Shown here: positions 11,723 to 22,728 of the stretch, piece after piece | Layout of the letters: each line of letters begins with the position of its first letter | Numbering within the stretch: position 1 is the stretch's first letter | Assembly (NCBI GenBank): GCA_018398765.1 | Contig: JAHBMJ010000359.1 | Location: 1 to 48,635, forward strand | Reading direction: 5' to 3' | Source: Chromera velia | Lineage: Eukaryota > Sar > Chromeraceae | DNA: 48,635 bases | The notes under the pieces: model-generated | What the model saw: the letters and a program-made list of their open reading frames with translations, nothing else | Databases searched by the model: none | Told to the model about the DNA's origin: nothing | Position numbers and translations under genes: made by a program

Positions 11723-12561
11723 TTTAATACACCACAGGGGGTATGACTTAGTTTCAGATGAGATGTCAGCACTATACGTACCTCTACAGTCCACTCCCGG
11801 CAGGAAAGGGGGTCTCCCTCGGTAGCTACTGCGGTGAGTCCGCATGGTTGGTTCAAGTCTTCCCCTGTACTGTCCTGGGTGATACCTCAGGTGGAGTGTA
11901 ACTATGTCATCCTTAACTGATGATTGTCGGCGCCTTAGGAGCTACGAGAAAGTGTCAGTAGCTCTTGGGGTCCGTGCATAACAGGGTCCGAGAAACTTCT
12001 CAGGGACCTGGGACTTGTGGGGTACCAAGTAGTTTTTTATTTTTTATCTTTTTATGTGTGTAGACGCATATACATGCTAGAAGACTTTTTTACATTATGG
12101 TTTCTACAATAATCTTTCAATATGATAATAGAATCTTTTGAACACATAGATATGGTGGAAAGACCTAGGAAAAGACCCTCGATCAGAAAGAGTCTAAAAG
12201 ACCCTTGGGCAGAACAATTTATATTTAAATCGAGCATAGGAGAACCTAGAGCCTAGCTTAGAGTAGAACTCGATCTAGAACTTAATTCATGTCTACTACA
12301 TTGCATGTTCAGATTCATGTTTAAGAAATACGAGAACAAATGAATAATTAAATAAAAAAACGAACGATGTATAACCAATAGCTAGATCAATAGTAATAAA
12401 AATGCCATTAGCAATGCTAATGATGTCAATTATGACGATGAATCCTTATAAATCATCGGAATACTGAAAATGATCAGAGAATCTTATATGCAGAATTGTA
12501 AAACCTCCGTCAAATGCTACTAAGTTACGCTCATTTAGCCTCTTGTTTCCAGTTTTTTGAA
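11723..12561. other. Intergenic DNA, no gene seen
   Basis: The part from about 12020 is AT-rich, with many short A/T runs and AAT-rich segments. I find no coding frame with family resemblance, no inverted-end element and no RNA gene. It separates the hAT-like element from the 3' end of the Lys/Glu-rich gene. Confidence 0.5.
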
Positions 12562-14106
12562 TCATGCAGCCCTGAAAAAGTCTCTACCGGAGCACCAACA
12601 AATGCCGTTCTTATTGGGAGTGACGGTAAAACCGAAAGTCTTCTCCCACCGCACCCCGAGCTGATGAGAGCCAAACTCGATGACCTCAAAAACACCCTCT
12701 GACTTCTTCGAACGCCCCACCGGCTTCGATCTTATAGCGGACTTCAAGACGGTCTCCTTCTTGGACTCCCCGCCCCGTGGCGTTACACGAAAAACCTTCG
12801 GGAGGCTCCTCTACCTCATTGTCACTTGTCACGGACGACTGTCTTTCTCTTTTCCTTTCAACTCCCTTGTCTGCCTCAGGTTGATTGTCTTCTTCTTTTG
12901 GATTCTCTCTTGCCACCTTCTTCTTCTTATTCTTCGTTTTTGTCCTCTCGTTCTCTTTGTTTTGCAACCCCTTTTTGTTTTTCCCTCCCTCTCCCTTCTT
13001 TCTTTTTTGTCCCCCTTTTTCTTTTTTGTTCACTGTCTTCTTTTCTTTTTTTCTCCTCGCGGCCCAACTTCCGTCCAAGTCAGAACGCTCGTCGGCTTCT
13101 TCGTCGGACACCTCTCTCGGCTTCTTTCTTTTCTTTTTCGTCTTTTTCTTTTTCTTTGGGGACTCTTTCTCCTTCTCCTCGCCTCTGCCCTCCTTCTGCT
13201 TCCGCTCTTTCTTTTTCAAATCTGAAAATCTCATCTCCGTGGAAACCTCATCAACACTCTCGGTCTTCGTCTTCTTCGTTCGACTGCCTTTTGATCCGCT
13301 CCCGACTTTTTCTTTCTCTTTCTCTTTGACCTTCTCGGACCGTCTCTCTCCTGGCTCTTCTGTCAAGCTCGCAAGTCCCTCCTCATGGACTTCCGCCTGT
13401 TTCCTCTTTCGCGAAGGCAAACGGAAAGATTCTTCAGCAGCAGGGGAAGGGTCAGCAGAATCATCAAACAAGCCCCCCCCCCNGCTGCATCGAATTCGAT
13501 GCACATGCCACCAACGGAGAGCCAAGAATTGGTGGAGCCTCACACGCCGACACAGTGACTGGTTCTTCCTCTGTCTCCTGGACAACTTCTGGAGGTTCTC
13601 TGATCTCCTGAAGAAGACTCGGACTTTGACGGAAATCAGAAACCTGCTGTTGCTCTTCCTCTGTCCTTTGCTCCTTGTCCTCTGCCTGTTCAACCAACTC
13701 TCGCAGACGTTTGCGAATCTCCTTGCGCTCCTTTTGCGCCTTCATCCGAATGTCTGCATGCAACGTGCATGCACAAGCAGGGAGGGAGACAAAAACGGAG
13801 AGCCGAAGGAGGGCGGGACACCTGGCATGCAGACCCACCTGCAGCACTCGCGTGGACGTTCAAGTGAGCGCCAGAAATGGCCAGAGGCTGCCCGCAGGGT
13901 ACCAGGGGGCGAGCAAAAGGATAGAGGAATGCAAGGGGCTGCAGAGACACGCGAACAAAGATGGGAAAGAAAAGCGGTTGATACCAGTCCTGGCACGCCT
14001 GGCTCACCTCTTGTCGTAGGGTTGCAAACAGGTGGGGGCAGATGTCGTCTTTCGGCCCGATGTTCTGCAGGGCACAGGTCTCCCCAGGACGTACCCATGC
14101 ATGGGC
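12562..14106 (-). pseudogene. Lys/Glu-rich gene, at least three exons, with frame breaks
   Basis: Inferred exons on the minus strand are 14008-14106 (AHAWVRPGETCALQ...), 13839-13887 (PLAISGAHLNVH...) and one starting at 13753 and running into the 3' end. Junctions are GT-AG with phases 0, 0 and 1 in agreement. The protein has a coiled-coil-like segment (RKEIRKRLRELVEQAEDKEQ) and then a very long lysine/glutamate tract suggesting a nuclear, disordered protein. It ends in a segment rich in beta-strand residues (GDRLEVRYKIEAGGAFEEVR), faintly like a Tudor/chromo barrel. The frame breaks twice: at an 11-C run with an N (13472-13483), and at a G/T run near 12700 where a stop interrupts the barrel-like part. 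The correct frame resumes to a TGA at 12562. Sequencing error in homopolymers is as likely as true decay. Upstream exons are not found, so the start is unknown. Confidence 0.55.
13472..13483. other. Poly-C run ending in ambiguous base N
   Basis: Eleven C residues are followed by N at 13483. The reading frame of the minus-strand gene is lost exactly here and resumes in another frame, so the true homopolymer length is probably wrong in the assembly. Confidence 0.85.
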
Positions 14107-14339
14107 CTGCATCAAGGACACAAAACAAAGTCGACACGCGCTGAGAAGAAAGCGAAGGCAGACAGAGAAAAAAAAGACGCACGTTCCCCCAAAGGAGAAG
14201 GTGCGAGAAGCGGGCATCGCTAGGGGCAGATGAAAGGGCGGGAAAGGAGCAGACGGGACGCAAGTCGCACTAGTGGCCAGAAGAGAAAGAGCGAAAAAGG
14301 ACCAGACAGAACAGAAGAGAGCCCAGGGCCATAGAGAAC

Positions 14340-14525
14340 GGAAGAAGGGGGAGATATGAGCAGTCCGGGATCGCAACAGGAGGAGGTGGCGTGGCGGGAA
14401 GCAGGGGGGAGAGAGCAGGGAGAGGAGAAGGAGAGGTGGGGAGGCGGAGAAGGGGGGGAAGGAGGGGGGGGGGAGAAGGAGTCCGGTGGGAGGCCCGGGA
14501 GGGAGAGGAAGGAAGGGTTCCTGCC
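14340..14525 (+). repeat. G/A-rich low-complexity tract
   Basis: An almost pure purine strand (GGAGG, GGGGGGAG and GAGAAGG runs). On the opposite strand it is a C/T-rich tract in the presumed upstream intron region of the minus-strand gene. It has no coding sense in either direction. Confidence 0.7.
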
Positions 14526-15129
14526 GCAAGACCGTCGGAGAAGGCAAACAGAAAACTAAAAGAAGTAAGAAAGAGACTCGAAGGTTCAAGCCTGATAAAG
14601 GGGCCACACAAACCAGCAAAGAGAGCGAGGTGACACATCCAACCGCGGGTAACAGTCTTCGAACCGAAGTGTCACCCACCCAAGAAGGTGAAAGCACCTC
14701 ACCGGTGACACTAGTGGCACCTCTTTAGAAAAAGAATGCAAAGAAAAAAAGAGGGGGGCTGTATAGAAAAGAAAAGTTTTGAAAAACGGTGTCCCAACTG
14801 TCACCACTGTCACCGACACCTTGCTTTCAGCTTCGAATGGTGGTGACAGCTGGATGACGCTTCCTTTGCGGAGGGTGAGACTCCCTCCGAAAAAAAGGGC
14901 ACTACAGCCTCGAGTCGAACCGGCGAAAAGGAGAACTGAGAGAACTGCGCGGCCATTCAGGCAGAAAACCAAAAAAACGACAAACATATCCGTTGGGGAC
15001 GCACCTACGGAAGGAAAAACGTCCCGTTCGACCTCCGGTGGGGCACGGGGAGTCTTGAGAGGCTGCACGCAGAGGGGGAATGATATAAGAAGTCTACCAA
15101 CGGAGGCGGCACGTCGGCAGGCCGGACAC

Positions 15130-15245
15130 GCGCGACCCACCACTTCTCGTTGGACTGCAGACATGCCGTGTTCCTGTCCCAGATTGGGCAGGACAAAGGT
15201 TATCCCGAGATCCCCCCAGGCACCTGCAGGAAGGGGAGGGGAAGA
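15130..15245 (-). repeat. Diverged duplicate of the 14008-14106 exon region
   Basis: Read on the minus strand, this stretch resembles the exon at 14008-14106 and its following intron. In a matching frame the two give SWGDLCPAEHRAERRHL and SRDNLCPAQSGTGTRHV. The similarity, perhaps two thirds of bases, extends past the splice donor to a shared TGCAGCC acceptor-like stretch. It suggests a tandem duplication of part of the Lys/Glu-rich gene. No intact coding frame remains, so I treat it as a relic. Bounds are approximate. Confidence 0.4.
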
Positions 15246-15354
15246 AATTATTTGGCCTTTCGAGAAAGACCCAGCTCGAGGGACACACAAAGAAGTGTGG
15301 AAGGCAGTAAGTAACCACGGAGGTCCCAAGAGGTAAGGACAGGACGCAACTACG

Positions 15355-15580
15355 AAGGGTTGGCAAGAGGTGAGGACAGAACGGCAGGGGGGAATGAAGG
15401 GCATGGCGGGACCGAGGACGTAAGCAGAGAAAGGAGGAGCGGGGGGTGAGGACCGAACGGCAGGGGGAAAGAAGGAACCACGAAGGGCATGGAGGTAAGC
15501 GCAGAAGGGGGGGGACAGGCAGGAACTATGGAGGGAGGGAAAGACAAAACAACCAAGAGGGCAGGACAGAAGAACAGGGC
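15355..15580 (+). repeat. Imperfect ~80-bp G-rich tandem repeats
   Basis: Phrases such as GTGAGGAC(A/C)GAACGGCAGGGG and GAAGGGCATGG recur at intervals of about 80 bp, with many substitutions and small indels. Similar G/A-rich sequence continues to about 15860. No gene is supported on either strand. Confidence 0.5.
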
Positions 15581-16168
15581 ACAAAAGGAAACCACACGGC
15601 ACCCTAGAGGTGCTTGGGGGCGAGGAAGGTGGGAAAGAAAACTACGAACCAAAGGGATTCAGATTTGGTGAGGGCAAAAAGGGGGGAGCTGTGAAGGGTA
15701 GGAAGGGACCTGGGAGGGTGAAGACGCTCAGGAACGAGCAGACAAAGCAAAAGGGCGAGGCGAAAGGCGGAGAGGGAGGGTGAGGATAAGAGGAAAGCAC
15801 CCAACGGGCAAAAGGGGTCCGAGGCCCGTAGGCAAAAAAGGGCAGGGAGCAGAAAGAACTGCGAAGAGCAGGGAGGTATTTGACCTTAAGGTCCATACTG
15901 GGGAGGTCCATACTGGGGAAAAAACAGCTTGGGCGAGTGAGCACAGGAATCGTGAAGATCGGGAAGGGCACCAAGAACTGCTTCAGAACAGAAAAAGGGC
16001 GGACCTGTCTCGTGAGCATCTCGCCAGTCAGGCAGTCTCTGCTCGTCCAAATGCACCCGCCCCCTCCTTCCAGAGTCCGCCCCCTGAACAGCATCCTGAT
16101 CCGTGAACCCGTGGCTGCCCTCCTCGTGAAGCCTCAGAGCAGGTCACGACGCGATGTGTTGGTTGCAG

Positions 16169-16279
16169 ACGTCCACGTTCAAGGAGAGACGAGACCAGAC
16201 TGACGCCCTCAGTGTCCACTCCAAATCTGCCTCCCCGACTTCCTCCTGGCCCCCATTGTATATTCTCGCGGCTTCGCAG
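16169..16279 (+). CDS. Possible isolated exon, unknown protein
   Basis: A 111-base open stretch lies between an acceptor (GGTTGCAG) and a donor (CAG/GTTGCT), in phase 0 at both ends. It encodes TSTFKERRDQTDALSVHSKS and 17 further residues with no domain I recognise. A second possible exon begins after CCATGACAG near 16787. I cannot join them into a gene, and one or both may be chance. The rest of 15860-16560 shows nothing else. Confidence 0.2.
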
Positions 16280-16567
16280 GTTGCTGCCACTCCCTGAGTC
16301 GCTGACCACCGACAGGCCGCCACTCGGGGCGAGAAATGCCTCTTCTCCCCCATCAACCCCAGTTCGAAGAACAAGCACGGGAATGGACAACACCCAGCCG
16401 CAGTAAGCGAAAACGATGGACCTAGTCTCGCTTCCCAGCGTCCCGATAGCTGCTGGACGCGATGTAGACTCGTCAAGAGACACCACGGAGGTTCTGGGGA
16501 CAAAAATTCTGCCGCCTGTATACAGAGTTGCCGTTTTATATTGTTGCATGCGAAACACGCGACATTG

Positions 16568-16665
16568 TGGTGTTGCATGGTCCACTCTTTCTTTGAGTTG
16601 CAACATTTTATGTTGAAATCCCGCGTTTTGACCCACTCTTTCTTTGAATTGCAACATTTTTGTGC
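16568..16665. repeat. Outlying copies of the 52-bp minisatellite
   Basis: About two copies of the CACTCTTTCTTTGA(G/A)TTGCAAC unit lie 0.8 kb left of the main array. Between them and the array (16666-17478) is AT/GC-balanced sequence with no gene I can support. Confidence 0.8.
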
Positions 16666-19600
16666 ATGAACACTGTGCGGTCTCGTCTGACTGATCGGTA
16701 TTGGAAGATCTTGGGCTGCACGCTGCAAAGGTATGTGGCGATCAATATCCTGACCTCTGCTTTCCATGACAGGGGTCAGCGCGGCCCTTTCCAACCGGCA
16801 TCTCTCCTGGGGCGGGAGCTGTCCACACAGCTCTCCCACGATCGGGAGGTGTTTGTGCAGGGAGGGGCTGAGCAGGCAGCATAGGCGTCTACGCCGTTTT
16901 TGCATGCATGTGGTAGTCAACTTCGATTCTGATGGTATGTGGTTTTCTTTGTTGGTTTTATGTGCCCTCTTCGTGTATTAGCATGTTCGTCTGTGATCCG
17001 TGGGGCCTTTTTTATACGTGTTTGAGAGCTCATTCGGTTTTTTGGATCTCTTTGTATTTCGTACGAGGAGTCTGCTCCGTGTTCTAGTCCGTGTTTTCTC
17101 TTCATGTCGAAAGCTTCTCACGTTCTTGTAGACAATGACGGAAGTTTGAGCTTGAGCTTTATGCTCGTCTGTACGTCCTGTTTTGTACTCGATTTGGCAT
17201 TGTCTTTTCTGGTTCTCTTTCGTGCGTGTGCTGTCCTTTGGTGTGTTCTGTTCTTCAGCATTTTTTCGTCATGTGTCGTCATGCAACGCCGTGCTTCCGC
17301 TTGAGCATGCCACCGCGGAGTTCGTTTTTCCGTATTTCGCTGATTGATTACTGCGGCCCAGTCGTATTGTCAAGCCGCCCTAGGGTTTTTACGGTGCTCT
17401 GACTTTCTAGCTCCTAGCGTACTTATGCATGTCGAACTTCACCGGTGTTTGATACCGGGCGGTGAGCTCTGTGATGATGATTTTTGTGTTGAAATCCGGC
17501 GTTTTGCCCCACTCTTTCTTTGAGCTGCAACATTTTTATGTTGAAATCCGGCGTTTAGACCCACTCTTTAAGTTGCAAGATTTTTGTGTTGAAATCCCGC
17601 GTTTTGACCCACTCTTTCTTCGAGTTGCAACATTTTTATGTTGAAATCCCGCGTTTTAACCCACTCTTTCTTTGAATTACAACATTTTTGTGTTAAAATC
17701 CGGCGTTTAGACCTACTCTTTCTTTAAGTTACAAGATTTTTGTGTTGAAATCCCGTGTTTTGACCCACTCTTTCTTTGAGTTGCAACATTTTTATACTGA
17801 AATCCGGCGTTTAGACCCACTTTTTCTTTGAGTTACAACATTTTTGTATTGAAATCCCGTGTTTTGACCCACTCCTTCTTTGAGTTGTAACATTTTTGTG
17901 TTGAAATCCTGCGTTTTGACCCACTCTTTCTTTGAGTTGCAACATTTTTGTGTTGAAATCCAGCGTTTGGACCCACTGTTTTTTAAGTTGCAACATTTTT
18001 GTATTAAAATCCCGTGTTTTGACCCCCTCTTCCTTTGAGTTACAACATTTTTATGTTGAAATCCCACATTTTGACCCACTCTTTCTTTGAGTTGCAACAT
18101 TTTTGTATTAAAATCCGGCGTTTGGACCCACTCTTTCTTTGAGTGGCAACATTTTTGTGTTGAAATCCCACGTTTGGACCCACTCTTTCTTTGAGTTACA
18201 ACATTTTTATATTGAAATCCGGCATTTAAACCCACTCTTTCTTTGAGTTACAACATTTTTATGTTAAAATCCGGTGTTTAGACCCACTCTTTCTTTAAGT
18301 TACAAGATTTTTGTGTTGAAATCCCACGTTTTGACCTACTCTTTCTTTGAGTTGCAACATGATTTTTATGTTAAAATCTGGCATTTTGACCCACTCTTTC
18401 TTTGAGTTGCAACATTTTTATGTTAAAATCCGGCGTTTGGACCTACTCTTTCTTTAAGTTGCAACATTTTTGTGTTGAAATCCGGCGTTTTGACCCACCC
18501 TTTCTTTGAGTTGCAACATTGTTGTGTTGAAATCCGGCGTTTTACCCCACTTTTTCTTTAAGTTACAATATTTTTATGTTAAAATCTGGCGTTTTAACCC
18601 ACTCTTTCTTTGAGTTGCAACATTTTTGTATTGAAATCCGGCATTTTGACCCACTCTTTCTTTGAGTTGCAACATTTTTGTGTTAAAATCCCGTATTTTA
18701 ACCCACTCTTTCTTTGAGTTGCAACATTTTTGTGTTGAAATCCTATGTTTTGACCTACTCTTTCTTTGAGTTGCAACATTTTTGTGTTGAAATCCCATGT
18801 TTTGACCTACTCTTTCTTTGAGTTGCAACATTTTTATGTTGAAATCCCGTATTTTAACCCACTATTTCTTTAAGTTACAACATTTTTATGTTAAAATCCC
18901 GCGTTTTAACCCACTCTTTCTTTGAGTTGCAACATTTTTGTGTTAAAATCCCGCGTTTTGACTCACTCTTTCTTTGAGTTGCAACATTTTTGTGTTGAAA
19001 TCCGGCGTTTTGCCCCACTCTTTCTTTGAGTTGCAACATTTTTATGTTGAAATCCCATATTTTGACCCACCTTTTCTTTGAGTTGCAACATTTTTGTTTG
19101 ATTGATTGATTGATTGATTGATGCCAAACCCTAGTTTTAAAATCCCACATATTGACCTACTTTTTCTTTAAGGTACAACATTTTTGTGTTAAAATATGTT
19201 GAAATAGGTTGAAATCCCGCGTTTTACCGCGTTTTAGCCCACTCTTTCTTTGAGTTGCAACATTTTTGTTTTAAAATCCGGCGTTTTGCCCCACTGTTTT
19301 TTTAAGTTGCAACATTTTTGTGTTGAAATCCGGCGTTTGGACCCACTCTTTCTTTGAGTTGCAACATTTTTATATTAAAATCCCGTGTTTTGACCCATTT
19401 TTTCTTTGAGTTGCAACATTTTTATGTTGAAATCCGGCGTTTTGGCCTACTCTTTCTTTGAGTTGCAACATTTTTGTATTAAAATCCGGCGTTTTACCCC
19501 ACTCTTTCTTTGAGTTGCAACATTTTTGTGTTGAAATCTGGCGTTTGGACCCACTCTTTCTTTGAGTTGCAACATTTTTGTGTTGAAATCCCATGTTTTG

Positions 19601-21802
19601 ACCTACTCTTTCTTTGAGTTACAACATTTTTATATTGAAATCCCACGTTTTGCCCCACTCTTTCTTTGAGTTACAACATTTTTATGTTAAAATCCGGCGT
19701 TTAGACCCACTCTTTCTTTGAGTTGCAACATTTTTGTGTTGAAATCTGGCGTTTTGCCCCACTTTTTCTTTGAGTTGCAACATTTTTGTATTAAAATCCG
19801 GCGTTTTGACCCACCTTTTCTTTGAGTTACAACATTTTTGTGTTAAAATCCCGCGTTTGGACCCACTCTTTCTTTGAGTTGCAACATTTTTGTGTTGAAA
19901 TCCTGTGTTTTGATCCATTCTTTCTTTTTGAGTTGCAACATTTTTGTGTTGAAATCCTGCGTTTTGCCCCACTCTTTCTTTGAGTTGCAACATTTTTGTG
20001 TTGAAATCCCATGTTTTGACCCACCCTTTCTTTGAGTTGCAACATTTTTAGATTGAAATCCGGCGTTTGGACCCATTCTTTCTTTGAGTTACAATATTTT
20101 TGTGTTGAAATCCGGCGTTTTGACCCACTCTTTCTTTGAGTTACAACATTTTTGTGTTAAAATCCCGCGTTTTAACCCACTCTTTCTTTGAGTTGCAACA
20201 TTTTTATGTTGAAATCCCGCATTTTGCCCCACTCTTTCTTTAAATTACAACATTTTTGTGTTGAAATCCCGCGTTTTGACCCACTGTTTCTTTGAGTTGC
20301 AACATTTTTGTGTTAAAATCCGGCGTTTTGACCCACTTTTTATTTTAATTACAACATTTTTATGTTAAAATCCCACGTTTTGACCCACCCTTTCTTTGAG
20401 TTGCAACATTTTTGTATTAAAATCCGGCGTTTTGACCCACTCTTTCTTTGAGCTGCAACATTTTTGTGTTGAAATCCGGCGTTTGGGTCCACTCTTTCTT
20501 TGACTTACAACATTTTTATGTTAAAATCTTGCGTTTTGACCCAATTTTTCTTTGAGTTGCAACATTTTTGTGTTGAAATCCGGCGTTTTGCCCCACTCTT
20601 TCTTTGAGTTGCAACATTTTTGTGTTAAAATCCCGCGTTTTAACCCACTTTTTCTTTGAGTTACAACATTTTTGTGTTGAAATCTGGCGTTTTGACCCAC
20701 TCTTTCTTTAAGTTACAACATTTTTATGTTAAAATCCTGCGTTTGGACCCACTCTTTCTTTGAGTTGCAACATTTTTATGTTGAAATCCGGCATTTTGCC
20801 CCACTCTTTCTTTGAGTTGCAACATTTTTGTGTTAAAATCCGGCGTTTTTCCCCACTCTTTCTTTGAGTTACAACACTTTTATGTTAAAATCCCATATTT
20901 TGACCCACCTTTTCTTTGAGTTGCAACATTTTTGTTTGATTGATTGATTAATTGATTGATGCCAAACCCTAGTGTTAAAATCCCACATATTGACCTACTC
21001 TTTCTTTAAGGTACAACATTTTTGTGTTAAAATATGCTGAAATGGGTTGAAATCCCGCGTTTTACGGCGTTTTGACCCACTCTTTCTTTGAGTTGCAACA
21101 CTTTTGTGTTAAAATCCGGCGTTTTGCCCCACTGTTTTTTCAAGTTGCAACATTTTTGTGTTGAAATCCGGCGTTTGGACCCACTCTTTCTTTGAGTTGC
21201 AACATTTTTATGTTGAAATCCCGTGTTTTGACCCATTCTTTCTTTGAGTTACAACATTTTTCTGTTGAAATCCGGCGTTTTGGCCTACTCTTTCTTTGAG
21301 TTGCAACATTTTTGTGTTGAAATCCGGCATTTTGCCCCACTCTTTCTCTGAGTTGCAACATTTTTGTGTTGAAATGCGGCGTTTGGACCCACTCTTTCTT
21401 TGAGTTACAACATTTTTGTGTTGAAATCCCACGTTTTGCCCCACTTTTTCTTTGAGTTACAACATTTTTATGTTGAAATCTTGTGTTTTGACCCACTTTT
21501 TCTTTGAGTTGCAACATTTTTATGTTGAAATCCTATGTTTTGACCCACCTTTTCTTTGAGTTGCAACATTTTTGTTTGATTGATTGATTGATTGATGCCA
21601 AACCCTAGTGTTAAAATCCCATATATTGCCCTACTCTTTCTTTAAAGTACAATATTTTTGTGTTAAAATATGTTGAAATGGGTTGAGATCCCGCGTTTTA
21701 CCGCGTTTTGACCCACTCTTTCTTTGAGTTGCAACATTTTTGTGTTGAAATCCAGCATTGTGCCCCACTGTTTTTTTAAGTTGCAACATTTTTGTGTTGA
21801 AA

Positions 21803-22134
21803 AGTGAAGAATGAAGACAGGGGAGATTGAGGTACGTCGCCGGCCAGACAAGATTGAGGGCGGCGCCGGGGTGCAGGTCTGCCGCGCCTGCCGCCCTACC
21901 ATAACGACATACCTTCACCTTCCGGGGCCGCTTGCATTGCGCGATGCGTCATGCACCTGATTTGCTTGCATTCAGATCGATTGACAGTGCATCATTCATT
22001 AAAGCTTCTAGCTTTGCAAGAACGTTCGTCCTTCTCTGTATGACCAAACTGACAGACTTTCCTAAAAGAGCTCTGATGGAAGGAAGCCTTGGGTACTTGC
22101 GCTCTGGCAGCTCTAGCTACACATGGCTTAACTG
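21803..22134. repeat. 332-bp direct duplication inside the array, copy 1
   Basis: It begins AGTGAAGAATGAAGACAGGG directly after a truncated minisatellite unit and ends CACATGGCTTAACTG. It matches 22397-22728 at nearly all positions and has the same length. The content resembles ordinary intergenic sequence, and I find no family for it. Confidence 0.9.
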
Positions 22135-22291
22135 CGGTTAACATGGGTTGATAGCTTGTTATGCATGCAGTTTCTCTATCGTCAGGATCTGACAAGCAAC
22201 AATCCTTTAGATTTGTGAGAAAAGCATGAATTGCATTTTCAGCACGCATTACTATGACAAACGATCAGTGAGGGAAGAGAAGAAAGATTTT

Positions 22292-22311
22292 GGGCTCAGT
22301 GGATAGAGCAT
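22292..22311 (+). promoter_or_regulatory. tRNA A-box-like sequence, possible SINE head
   Basis: TGGGCTCAGTGGATAGAGC matches the pol III A box and D-arm of tRNAs closely. No matching acceptor stem can be folded. A weak B-box-like GGAATCGAGG occurs about 70 bases downstream. It is not a functional tRNA; a tRNA-derived SINE fragment is possible. Confidence 0.3.
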
Positions 22312-22396
22312 GCAGCTGACCTTTATTTTCTTTACTTTATATTCTTCCTGTCTCGCTCCCTCCGTTCTTGTGTGTTACATCGGAATCGAGGGGGGG

Positions 22397-22728
22397 AGTG
22401 AAGAATAAAGACAGGGGAGATTGAGGTACGTCGCTGGCCAGACGAGATTGAGGGCGGCGCCGGGGTGCAGGTCTGCCACACCTGCCGCCCTACCGTAACG
22501 ACATGCCTTCGCCTTCCGGGGTCCCTTGCATTGCGCGATGCGTCATGCACCTGATTTGCTTGCATTCAGATCGATTGACGGTGCATCATTCATTGAAGTT
22601 TCTAGCTTTGCAAGAACGTTCGTCCTTCTCTGTATGACCAAACTGATAGACTTTCCTAAAAGAGCTCTGATGGAAGGAAGCCTTGGGTACTTGCGCTCTA
22701 GCAGCTCTAGCTACACATGGCTTAACTG
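22397..22728. repeat. 332-bp direct duplication inside the array, copy 2
   Basis: This second copy starts after a run of G and ends CTTAACTG, after which the minisatellite resumes mid-unit at GAAATCC. The 262 bases between the copies (22135-22396) are unique in the window. Confidence 0.9.

Noticed and set aside
12885-14144. 419-codon plus-strand frame rich in Phe and Ser
   Set aside because: It is the complement of the Lys/Glu-rich gene. The minus strand has phase-consistent splice sites and a sensible protein.
20960-20970. Telomeric repeat (AAACCCTAG)
   Set aside because: It is a single unit, recurring only within a retroelement-like tail, with no tandem telomere array.
22292-22396. Functional tRNA gene
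   Set aside because: Only the D-arm/A-box part matches. No acceptor or anticodon stem pairing and no proper B box could be found.
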